From Armatimonadota bacterium (GTDB lineage Bacteria; Armatimonadota; Hebobacteria; Hebobacterales; WVXJ01): 9,320 bases of DNA. Location of the stretch: contig WVXJ01000239.1 of the NCBI GenBank assembly GCA_011773575.1, positions 51,223 through 60,542 on the forward strand, written 5' to 3'. Positions 1-6,577 of the stretch are shown in pieces. A program made the position numbers and the translations under genes. Position 1 is the first letter of the stretch, and the number at the start of each line of letters is the position of its first letter. Under the pieces are notes generated by a model. The model ran no database searches and had not been told where the DNA came from. It worked only from the letters and a program-made list of their open reading frames with translations.

Positions 1-1707
1 ATCGCAGTGGCGCCCGCCAGCAGAGATACTCAGCGCCCCTTCCGCTTTATCGTGCTGGGTGACAGCCGCGCCCCGTGGCATTTCCTCGATGATGTGCAAG
101 AAGGCAGAATGGAGCCTTTCCAGCCTGAGGGGTTTCGCCAGATCATCGCAGAGGCGAATCTGCTGCGCCCGTCTTTCGTGATTGATGTCGGAGATTTGAT
201 ACTGGGCTATAGTGCGCCTGACCTGACAGAGAGGGAATGGGACAATTACCTGGAGACGATTACGGCCAGCGAGAGACCTTTCATCTCTGTGGTCGGGAAC
301 CACGATGTCTGGAACACTGCTTCAGCAGAGACCTGGAAAAGACGCATCGGCCCTCTCTACTTCTCCTTCGATTACGGCAACTCCCACTTCATCTGCCTCG
401 ACAGTGAAGAGTCGAGGGTGCTTGGAGATGAAGGCGCCGGAGTCATAAGTGATGAACAGATTTCTTGGCTGAAGATGGACCTGGAGGCCAACAAACACGC
501 GCAGAACATCTTCGTCTTCCAGCACGAACCCTTCTTCCTCGCAGAAGAGTATCCGGAGAGCAACTGGCCCGCAGTGCACAATATGCTGAAACAGTATCCG
601 GTGCGTGCGGTCTTCGTGGGCCACTGGCACCAGTACGGAAAATACGATGCGCGTGACGGCATCGAATACGTAATTACCGGCGGCGGCGGCGCAGAGGTAT
701 ACAGTGCGCCGGAACTCGGTAATTTCCATCACTACCTTTTGGTGGAGGTGGACGGCTCCAATATTGACTGGGTTGTTATCAAGCCGGGGGCGGTGCTTTC
801 CCGGGAGGTTGTCAATGAATCACTCTTGCGAGAGGTGGCTGCGGCGAAAAAGCGGATACAGATATCTCCGGCAATTGAGCCATATTTGGATGTTGAAGCG
901 CCGCAGAGCATCTCGGTGACAGTAGAGAATCCCTTAGATTCAGTGCTGGAGACGAAGATTACCTGGGTGATGCCCGGAGATGCTTGGAAGATGGAGCCGG
1001 CCGAAACCGAGGTTAATATTGCGCCACAGGGGAAACAAACTTTCCTTTTCAATCTCCAGGTTGACAACAAGCGCTGGCTGGCCGGCGAACTGCCGGAACT
1101 CGAGGTAGAGTTACCCCTGCGAGAAGGAGAAATACGGCTGCCGATAAACAAGGCCTTGGAACTCGAGGAATTCGCCCTGCAATGCCCGCGTGTCGAGAGA
1201 CCCCTGCAAATAGACGGTGATTTATCAGACTGGGAAGGAACTCGCGGTATAGTCATTCAGCCGGAGATGACTGATACATGGAGTCCGGAGAGTTTCTACG
1301 GCGGGTTCCGGCTGATGTGGGATGAGCACTGGCTCTATATTGCCGGCGAGATTTGGGATGACGAATTCACCATGCCCCGGCGCGGAAGTGATGACTCCTC
1401 ACCGGGCGATATCTTTGGACTGGGTGGGGGCAACATGGATTGCAGATTCCTGTTGCTGGAAGGCAAACCGACGCTGTTGCACAAGAAGGAGGCCCAAGAC
1501 TATCACTCCTGGAAAGAAGCCCAAGTGGCGATTTCCCGTAAGGGGGCTCTGACCATCTACGAGGCCGCCGTGCCGATAGATGAGGCCCTCGAAGCGCCTT
1601 ACAGTGCCGGAACCACCTTCGAGATAGGCGTATACTGCAGTGACCAGGACGGAGAGAAGAAAACGCCGAACTGGATGTGGACCGAGGTGGAAACCCAGTT
1701 GCGCTAA
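1..1707 (+). CDS. Exported calcineurin-type metallophosphoesterase with CBM9-like C-terminal domain (5' partial)
   Basis: This is a phosphoesterase of the calcineurin-like fold that would hydrolyse phosphate esters using a two-metal centre; its substrate is unknown. Counting from the first codon at base 1, the metal motifs run in order: GDSR 20-23, VGD 63-65, GNHD 99-102, FQH with H175, and GHWH 207-210. Motif I is D-x-R rather than the usual D-x-H. Residues about 300-380 look like an Ig/NEW3-type beta sandwich. Residues about 393-568 resemble CBM9, with the DGDLSDW, RLMWD and WDDEF landmarks. The reading frame is open to the left edge, and the GTG at base 7 falls where the downstream paralogue is already past its signal peptide. 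The true start and an export signal of roughly 40-50 residues therefore probably lie outside the window. The stop is TAA. The paralogue follows after 86 bases, so the two may be co-transcribed. The fold is secure; the CBM9 assignment is by motif only. Confidence 0.9.
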   Translation: MAVAPASRDTQRPFRFIVLGDSRAPWHFLDDVQEGRMEPFQPEGFRQIIAEANLLRPSFVIDVGDLILGYSAPDLTEREWDNYLETITASERPFISVVGNHDVWNTASAETWKRRIGPLYFSFDYGNSHFICLDSEESRVLGDEGAGVISDEQISWLKMDLEANKHAQNIFVFQHEPFFLAEEYPESNWPAVHNMLKQYPVRAVFVGHWHQYGKYDARDGIEYVITGGGGAEVYSAPELGNFHHYLLVEVDGSNIDWVVIKPGAVLSREVVNESLLREVAAAKKRIQISPAIEPYLDVEAPQSISVTVENPLDSVLETKITWVMPGDAWKMEPAETEVNIAPQGKQTFLFNLQVDNKRWLAGELPELEVELPLREGEIRLPINKALELEEFALQCPRVERPLQIDGDLSDWEGTRGIVIQPEMTDTWSPESFYGGFRLMWDEHWLYIAGEIWDDEFTMPRRGSDDSSPGDIFGLGGGNMDCRFLLLEGKPTLLHKKEAQDYHSWKEAQVAISRKGALTIYEAAVPIDEALEAPYSAGTTFEIGVYCSDQDGEKKTPNWMWTEVETQLR

Positions 1708-1756
1708 TCGGATTCCGCATTGAGCGCGTTACTTCACAAGAACAATGGCGAAAAAT

Positions 1757-1772
1757 AGAGCCATATGGCTCT
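1757..1772. promoter_or_regulatory. Perfect 16-bp palindrome between the two phosphoesterase genes
   Basis: AGAGCCATATGGCTCT reads the same on both strands. It lies 49 bases after the first gene's stop and 10 bases before the AAGGAG ribosome site of the second. It could be a dimeric-repressor operator, or in RNA a 6-bp hairpin with an ATAT loop that protects or processes the message. A weak TTCACA (1733-1738) with TAGAGC 17 bases on (1756-1761) would place it over a -10 element, but that promoter match is poor. No T-tract follows, so it is not a terminator. Confidence 0.45.
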
Positions 1773-1793
1773 GTGACTATAAAGGAGAAGAAG

Positions 1794-3632
1794 ATGAGAC
1801 CCTGCTTGTTATTCACGATGGTGATTTTCCTGTTGAGTCTGCTGGTGATTAATCCTCAGCAGGTCATTGGCGCAGAAGTTGAAGCGCGCTCTATTGACCA
1901 GGAGTTGGCGAAAGTAGCAGCCGAGCCTGGTAGCGGAGATACCCAGCGGTCCTTCCGCTTCATCGTGCTGGGAGACAGCCGCGCACCGTGGCAACTCTAT
2001 ACGGCGGTGCAAGACGGCGAGATGGATCCCTTCCAGCCGGAGGCATTCAAAAAGGCTATCACAGAGGCGAATATACTGCAGCCGGCTTTCGTGATTGATG
2101 TGGGAGACTTGATCATGGGCTACAGTGAACCCGACCTAACAGAGAGGGAATGGGACAACTATCTCGAGACAATCACTGCCAGCCAGAGGCCTTTCGTTTC
2201 AGTCACCGGCAACCACGACGTTTGGAGTCCCGAATCCGAAGAGATCTGGAAAAGGCGCATCGGCCCCCTCTACTTCTCTTTCAACTACGGCAACTCCCAC
2301 TTCATCTGCCTTAACAGCGAAGAGTCCGAGGTCCTCGCACAGGGCGACACCGGAGTCATGAGCACTGAGCAGATCGACTGGCTGAAGGCAGATTTGGAGG
2401 CTAACAAGGGCGCAGAAAATATCTTCGTCTTCCAGCACAAACCCTTCTTCCTCGCTGAAGTGTATCCGGATGGCAACTGGCCTGAGGTGCACAATATCCT
2501 CAAAGATTATCCGGTGCGTGTGGTTTTCGTGGGCCACTGGCACGAGTACCGCAAGTGTGATACCCAGGACGGAATCAAATATGTGATTACCGGCGGCGGT
2601 GGTGCAGAGTTGGGGGGACCGGCGGAACTGGGTAATTTCCACCACTACCTTTTGGTAAACGTGGAGGGCTCCTCTGTCAACTGGGCGGTCATCAGGCAGG
2701 GGTCGGTGCTTCCTGAGGAGGTGGTTACTGCAGACCTGGTTCGCAAGGCAAATGCGGCGCGGGAGAGTATTGTATTCTCGCCTGCCTTCACACCTTACAC
2801 TGACACCGTGCTTCCTGAAAAATTCACGGTGACAGCGGCGAATCCCACGGATAGGGATATCAAGACGGAGGCAAAGTGGGACATTCCCGCCGGAGGCGCC
2901 TGGGAGATTGCGCCCCTGGAAGCCACCTTCGAAATTCCGGCTGGCGGAAAACAATCCGTCGAGTTCAAGATGAAGGTTGACGACCCCCGGCGCATGGGAG
3001 GTCCGCTTCCCGGCATAATTGTGGAAGTGCCCCTGGAAGAGGGGAAAAATCCGATCCCCATCCGCAAGGACCTCGCCCAGATGCGCTATGACCTGACAAT
3101 ACCCTGTGTGCGGGTGGAGGCCCCGCTCAAGATTGACGGCGACCTCTCGGATTGGAAAGGCTCCCGTGGGGTGTGGAGCGCGCACGGCGAAGCTCAGGAG
3201 GACTGGCACCCCAGTGACATCTCCGGCACAGTGCGGCTGATGTGGGATGACAAGTGGCTGTATTTTGGCGCGGGAATCTGGGACGATGTCTTCGTTGGCC
3301 CGGAGAGTTTGGAAGAACTCTTTGAGGGTGATTCCGTCAGCATAGTCGTCGCTGGCTATGAAATGGCGTTTGCACAGGTGGGCGAAAAGGCGATGGCGGT
3401 GCGGCTAAGCGAAACCGACCCCCTGGGGGCGATTGAAGGCTCTCTCACTAAGGTCTCCCGCAAGCCCGGATGTACCATCTATGAGAGTGCAATCCCGCTG
3501 ACACAAGTGTTCAAACAGCTGCCCCAACGGGGAGAAGTCGCCACCAGAGACTGCGGCACCTACTGGCATGACCGGGATGCTGACGAAGGCATGGAATCCA
3601 ACTGGGTCCCCTGCCGGGTGCAGTTCCAATAG
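1794..3632 (+). CDS. Exported calcineurin-type metallophosphoesterase with CBM9-like C-terminal domain, second paralogue
   Basis: This complete 612-residue paralogue of the gene upstream is probably also a secreted metal-dependent phosphoesterase. The ATG at 1794 is chosen because an AAGGAG site (1782-1787) precedes it and the protein then opens with a Sec-type signal: MRPCLL, a hydrophobic run, then VIGAEVEA near residues 24-31. In-frame codons further upstream overlap the previous gene. The metal motifs are GDSR 60-63, GD 104-105, GNHD 139-142, H215 and GHWH 247-250, again with D-x-R in motif I. An Ig/NEW3-like segment covers about 335-415 and a CBM9-like domain about 435-612 (DGDLSDW, RLMWDDKWLY, GDSVSI). 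By eye the catalytic domain is about three-quarters identical to the first gene, while the C-terminal domain is much more diverged. A strong terminator follows 43 bases after the stop. Substrate unknown. Confidence 0.93.
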   Translation: MRPCLLFTMVIFLLSLLVINPQQVIGAEVEARSIDQELAKVAAEPGSGDTQRSFRFIVLGDSRAPWQLYTAVQDGEMDPFQPEAFKKAITEANILQPAFVIDVGDLIMGYSEPDLTEREWDNYLETITASQRPFVSVTGNHDVWSPESEEIWKRRIGPLYFSFNYGNSHFICLNSEESEVLAQGDTGVMSTEQIDWLKADLEANKGAENIFVFQHKPFFLAEVYPDGNWPEVHNILKDYPVRVVFVGHWHEYRKCDTQDGIKYVITGGGGAELGGPAELGNFHHYLLVNVEGSSVNWAVIRQGSVLPEEVVTADLVRKANAARESIVFSPAFTPYTDTVLPEKFTVTAANPTDRDIKTEAKWDIPAGGAWEIAPLEATFEIPAGGKQSVEFKMKVDDPRRMGGPLPGIIVEVPLEEGKNPIPIRKDLAQMRYDLTIPCVRVEAPLKIDGDLSDWKGSRGVWSAHGEAQEDWHPSDISGTVRLMWDDKWLYFGAGIWDDVFVGPESLEELFEGDSVSIVVAGYEMAFAQVGEKAMAVRLSETDPLGAIEGSLTKVSRKPGCTIYESAIPLTQVFKQLPQRGEVATRDCGTYWHDRDADEGMESNWVPCRVQFQ

Positions 3633-3675
3633 ATCCGGCACAATCGGCGGCTGATCCCAATATCAAAGAAACAAC

Positions 3676-3710
3676 AGGCGGAGCCCATGATTGGGCTCCG
3701 CCTCTCTTTT
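3676..3710 (+). terminator. Rho-independent terminator of the phosphoesterase pair
   Basis: A perfect 11-bp stem (AGGCGGAGCCC at 3676-3686 with GGGCTCCGCCT at 3693-3703) encloses a 6-base loop and is followed by CTCTTTT. It lies 43 bases after the second phosphoesterase and just upstream of the tRNA-Ser promoter, so it should separate the two transcripts. Confidence 0.92.
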
Positions 3711-3742
3711 CGGCGTTTGGCAAGCGACTGACTCTCCTGCGA

Positions 3743-3771
3743 TTGACGCTCATGGGTAGTGGTCGTATACT
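3743..3771 (+). promoter_or_regulatory. Sigma70-type promoter of tRNA-Ser
   Basis: TTGACG (3743-3748, 5 of 6 to consensus) and TATACT (3766-3771, 5 of 6) are separated by exactly 17 bases. Only six bases separate the -10 box from the first base of the mature tRNA at 3778. Initiation at the usual distance would therefore fall at or within a few bases of the mature 5' end. Confidence 0.8.
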
Positions 3772-3777
3772 CAAACC

Positions 3778-3874
3778 GGAGAGATGGCCGAGTCCGGTTG
3801 AAGGCGCACGACTCGAAATCGTGTATCCTGATTAATACTCAGGATCGGGGGTTCGAATCCCCCTCTCTCCGCCA
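3778..3874 (+). tRNA. tRNA-Ser (anticodon CGA)
   Basis: This decodes UCG. A 7-bp acceptor pairs GGAGAGA (3778-3784) with TCTCTCC (3864-3870). The anticodon stem CACGA/TCGTG encloses the loop CTCGAAA, with anticodon CGA at 3814-3816. A long variable arm (about 3824-3845), typical of class II serine tRNAs, comes before the T-arm (GGGGG, TTCGAAT, CCCCC). The discriminator is G, and CCA is encoded at 3872-3874. The tRNA-Leu later in the window lacks an encoded CCA. Confidence 0.97.
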
Positions 3875-3899
3875 TCCTGCTTCGCCAAGGCCTGGAGAC

Positions 3900-3928
3900 T
3901 TCACAATGCCGATAAGTGTGTATGTACT
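3900..3928 (+). promoter_or_regulatory. Possible promoter of the sulfatase-fold gene
   Basis: TTCACA (3900-3905, 5 of 6) and TGTACT (3923-3928, 4 of 6) are 17 bases apart. Initiation near 3935 would give a leader of about 36 bases to the ATG at 3971 and would exclude the TTG at 3938 as a normal start. Motif match only. Confidence 0.4.
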
Positions 3929-3970
3929 CAAGGGGACTTGAAAATCCAGAAACCGAAAGGTTGCAGGAAA

Positions 3971-5284
3971 ATGAAGATTCTACTTGTAGCAATCGACACA
4001 CTGCGAGCAGACCATCTAGGATGTTATGGCTATGAGAGAGATACAAGCCCGAACATAGACAAGTTTGCAGGGGAAGCGAGCGTTTTTGACGATGCTATTT
4101 CGCCCTGCATTCCAACAGACCCAGCTTTCACTTCTCTCTATACAGGCTTGCACAGCATTTCTCATGGTGTGGTCTCTGTCGGCGGGGAAGAAGCAGAGCC
4201 AAAAGCAAAGTTCCTGCCGGAAATCCTATACGGGGAAGGTTATTTAACAGCCGCAGTTGATGATTTGTACAGACACAGAAAATGGTATGTCAGAGGATAT
4301 GACCACTACACATATCCGAGAAGAGAAAGACAAGACCGAAGAATTCTGCATGCCTGCAATGTGAATGAGAGAGTGATACCACTGCTGAAACAGATTCGAG
4401 ACAAGGACTTTTTCCTTTTCGTCCATTACTGGGATCCACACACTCCCTATGTCCCTCCCAAGGAATATAGAAGACTCTTCTATACGGGAAACGAAGAAGA
4501 CCCCGCCAACAGAAGCATGGACAAAGCCAAACAATCTCCGGTGTGGGACCTATATAGGGATTTCTACGAGTTGGAGGGGCGCAAGATCACAGACACAGAC
4601 TATCTGGTTGCCCAGTATGACAGCGAAATAAGGTATGTTGATGAGAAGGTGGGGGAACTGCTCAATGCTTTAGAAGAAGCGAACATAGCCGAAGAGACTC
4701 TTGTTATTTTGACATCTGACCATGGTGAAAATGTGGCAGAGCACGGAATTTACTGCGACCATGTAGGCTTGTATGAGAGTGTCATTCATGTTCCTCTCAT
4801 AATGAAGTGGCAGAAGTTTCCCAAGAAAAGGATACAAGAAACGGTTCAGCTCCTTGATATTGCGCCCACTATTTTGGACATTCTGAAGATTCCCGCCGGA
4901 GCGATGGAAGGAAGAAGCCTGCTCCCCGTGATGGAGAACAAGAAAGAGGGATACTCGGAGATCTTTCTGGAGGAATGCACCTATCAGGCAAAGAGGGCGA
5001 TAAGAACGAAGAGATACAAATTCATCAAGGCTTTAGACAGAGGAGTCTATCGAGACTCTCCTCTGAGAGAACTTTATGATCTGAAAGAAGATCCTCTGGA
5101 AACAAACAATCAGGCAGAAGAGCAACCGGACACAGCGGGCGAACTCGAATCGAAACTCCATAGTTGGACAGAATCGAAACTTGCCGGTAGGGTCGATCCT
5201 TTGTTGCTGCAAATAACGAGAGGCTTCCCAGGCCGACTCTGGATGGAGGAAAACGCTGAGATAATGAAGGATAGATACGGATAA
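3971..5284 (+). CDS. Sulfatase-fold hydrolase (alkaline phosphatase superfamily), probable threonine-nucleophile type
   Basis: A 437-residue cytoplasmic protein with no signal peptide. It starts MKILLVAIDTLRADHLGCYGY, which matches the N-terminus of the sulfatase family. D9 is a likely metal ligand, HYWDPHTPY covers 152-160, and SDHGEN follows at 249-254 with metal-binding D250 and H251. The nucleophile region is SPCIPTDPAFTSLYTG (44-59). C46 looks like the formylglycine cysteine but has D50 where CxPxR needs arginine. Counting back from the conserved TG (58-59), T49 sits at the nucleophile position, giving TxPxF. This favours a threonine nucleophile and so a phosphotransferase or phosphodiesterase, or a sulfatase that does not need maturation. 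The ATG at 3971 (AGGA at 3965-3968) is preferred to the in-frame TTG at 3938. Arginine is mostly AGA (about 19 of 30 by hand), unlike the phosphoesterases. Substrate unknown. Confidence 0.9.
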   Translation: MKILLVAIDTLRADHLGCYGYERDTSPNIDKFAGEASVFDDAISPCIPTDPAFTSLYTGLHSISHGVVSVGGEEAEPKAKFLPEILYGEGYLTAAVDDLYRHRKWYVRGYDHYTYPRRERQDRRILHACNVNERVIPLLKQIRDKDFFLFVHYWDPHTPYVPPKEYRRLFYTGNEEDPANRSMDKAKQSPVWDLYRDFYELEGRKITDTDYLVAQYDSEIRYVDEKVGELLNALEEANIAEETLVILTSDHGENVAEHGIYCDHVGLYESVIHVPLIMKWQKFPKKRIQETVQLLDIAPTILDILKIPAGAMEGRSLLPVMENKKEGYSEIFLEECTYQAKRAIRTKRYKFIKALDRGVYRDSPLRELYDLKEDPLETNNQAEEQPDTAGELESKLHSWTESKLAGRVDPLLLQITRGFPGRLWMEENAEIMKDRYG

Positions 5285-5446
5285 AGTGTGGGCACCTGTT
5301 CTCTGCTCAAAGCCGCTGTGCCAACTGGAAAAATGAAGAATACGAAAATGCCGCTGAAAAAGTCGGGCCTGTCATCTTCATTGCAGATTACCCCGCCAGT
5401 CTTCGCCCAGACTCCTTGCCCGGCAAACGATTTCTTGAGTGAGAAT

Positions 5447-5953
5447 ATGAGGATACTGGTTCTTACAGAAGGAACAGTCATCATACACAAATGTGCCGCA
5501 GGCCACAGCCGGGAAGAGATTGAGAGACAAGTGGGACGAGAGCAGGAATCTGTGCACGACTATGCTTCCTATGTTCCCGTTGGGGATGCGGTCAAGAAGT
5601 TGGTGAACTGGCGCAAAGATGGCGCCGAAATTTTGTATCTAACTTCCCGCAGAAAACCCGAAGAAATCGGACACATCAAGAACGTTCTCAGTAAATACGG
5701 TTTTCCAGAGGGTCAATTACTCTTCCGCCGTGAGAATGAAGAATATAAAGATGTTGCGGAAAGAGTTGTTCCTGACGTTTTGGTTGAAGATGATTGTGAG
5801 AGTATTGGCGGAATATCTGAAATGACAATAACCCACGTCGAACCTGAGATCAAGAAGAGGATCAAGTCAATACCAGTGAAAGAATTTGGAGGAATTGACC
5901 ATCTTCCAGATGAGACTTCTGCGCTTCTGAAATACCAGCCCGGGCTTGCCTGA
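5447..5953 (+). CDS. HAD-like conserved protein with degenerate motif I
   Basis: A 168-residue soluble protein resembling a conserved hypothetical family that starts with this same MRILVLTEG segment, which is why the ATG at 5447 is chosen. The frame stays open to a GTG at 5288, but the extra 53 residues look non-conserved and there is only a weak GAG-type ribosome site at 5437-5443. HAD-fold landmarks are present: a hydrophobic strand with LTEGT (6-10) at the motif I position, ILYLTSRR (61-68) as motif II, EYKDVAERVVPD around 99-110 with the likely motif III lysine, and EDDCESIGG (113-121) as motif IV. The usual DxDGT is replaced, so the nucleophilic aspartate appears absent. It may be a non-catalytic or altered-chemistry HAD protein. 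It follows the sulfatase-fold gene by 162 bases, and co-transcription is possible but unproven. Confidence 0.82.
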   Translation: MRILVLTEGTVIIHKCAAGHSREEIERQVGREQESVHDYASYVPVGDAVKKLVNWRKDGAEILYLTSRRKPEEIGHIKNVLSKYGFPEGQLLFRRENEEYKDVAERVVPDVLVEDDCESIGGISEMTITHVEPEIKKRIKSIPVKEFGGIDHLPDETSALLKYQPGLA

Positions 5954-5957
5954 TAGG

Positions 5958-6005
5958 CGCGGAGCCTCATCGTTCGAGCGGGGGTTCCAACAGTTTCGCT
6001 CCGCG
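5958..6005 (+). terminator. Possible stem-loop after the HAD-like gene
   Basis: CGCGGAGC (5958-5965) and GCTCCGCG (5998-6005) form a perfect 8-bp stem starting five bases after the stop codon. The 32-base loop can fold further only weakly, and what follows is TGTCTTTC rather than a clear T-run. It may be a weak terminator or an mRNA-stabilising structure. Confidence 0.35.
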
Positions 6006-6110
6006 TGTCTTTCACTCACCTTGCCCCGGCTTGTAAGGATTTTCCGACAACCGCGCCTCTCTGGCCAAATTACGCGCAGGGCGCCGCAAGGCAGTCCGCA
6101 TCGAACGCCG

Positions 6111-6116
6111 TATACT
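6111..6116 (+). promoter_or_regulatory. Possible -10 box for the CX3C protein gene
   Basis: TATACT lies 36 bases before the ATG at 6152, the same hexamer used by the tRNA-Ser promoter. No convincing -35 element is seen 16-18 bases upstream, so this is a single-box call. Confidence 0.3.
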
Positions 6117-6151
6117 GACCAGGCAAGGCTTAGGAAAGGAGGGATAAGACG

Positions 6152-6547
6152 ATGGTTCGGCGATGGCTGGGACTGGCAATGGTGGTGGTATTTGTACTCG
6201 CTCTGGCGGCGGCGCTGTGGGCGGCGATGAAGGTGACTTGTGAAGGGGAAATGAACCGCTGCACGACGACCTGTGATATGCTGATCAGCCATTACAACAA
6301 GAACTTCGCCAAGATGAAAGCACACGAAGGTGACAAGCAGTGCTGGCAGAACTGCTGGTCGCGGATGGGCCAGGGCGCGATGCCCAGCGCGGACAAGATG
6401 AAGTCCTTCTGGATGGGCAAGATGGCGGCGAACATGAGGGTAAACCAGTGCGCGCAGGCCTGCTGGAGGAAGCACCACCAGGAATCCAACCAGGTGGAGA
6501 TCGGCGGCTGGCGCAGTATGCCGCGAGGGACAGTGTGCGCTCCTTAG
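6152..6547 (+). CDS. Small exported protein with three CX3C motifs
   Basis: A 131-residue protein with no recognised family. The ATG at 6152 has a strong AGGAGG site (6137-6142), 9 bases upstream. The N-terminus MVRRWLGLAMVVVFVLALAAALWA is a signal peptide or signal anchor, so the rest should lie outside the cytoplasm. It has eight cysteines: C30, C37, C41, C64, C68, C100, C104 and C129. Six of these form CX3C pairs (37/41, 64/68, 100/104), each in a segment likely to be helical, a layout like helical hairpin proteins stapled by disulfides. Methionine and tryptophan are frequent. The even cysteine count fits disulfides; metal or haem binding is also possible, although no CXXCH is present. It appears monocistronic, with a terminator just after the stop. 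Confidence 0.85.
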   Translation: MVRRWLGLAMVVVFVLALAAALWAAMKVTCEGEMNRCTTTCDMLISHYNKNFAKMKAHEGDKQCWQNCWSRMGQGAMPSADKMKSFWMGKMAANMRVNQCAQACWRKHHQESNQVEIGGWRSMPRGTVCAP

Positions 6548-6577
6548 CGGAGAGAAAACCGGAAGCGACTTGAGATT

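Noticed and set aside
1677..1793. Earlier start for the second phosphoesterase overlapping the first gene
   Set aside because: It would put 39 hydrophilic residues before a clear signal peptide, and the ATG at 1794 has a proper ribosome site.
2199..3209. Long open frame on the minus strand inside the second phosphoesterase
   Set aside because: It lies opposite a gene with a complete set of family motifs, has no ribosome site or recognisable domain, and a similar antisense frame occurs in the first paralogue as a composition effect.
3938..3970. TTG start for the sulfatase-fold gene
   Set aside because: Family proteins begin at the MKILLVAIDTLR segment, and a putative promoter would initiate almost on top of the TTG.
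5288..5446. N-terminal extension of the HAD-like gene from GTG at 5288 or ATG at 5333
   Set aside because: The extra residues are low in structure, show no signal peptide, and precede the point where the recognisable family sequence begins. No strong ribosome site supports the GTG.
5979..5990. CGGGGGTTCCAA resembling the tRNA-Ser T-loop region at 3846-3857 as an integration attR
   Set aside because: Only 11 of 12 bases match and similarity does not continue through the acceptor stem without gaps. Part of the apparent extended match (CTCCGC) is accounted for by the local inverted repeat.
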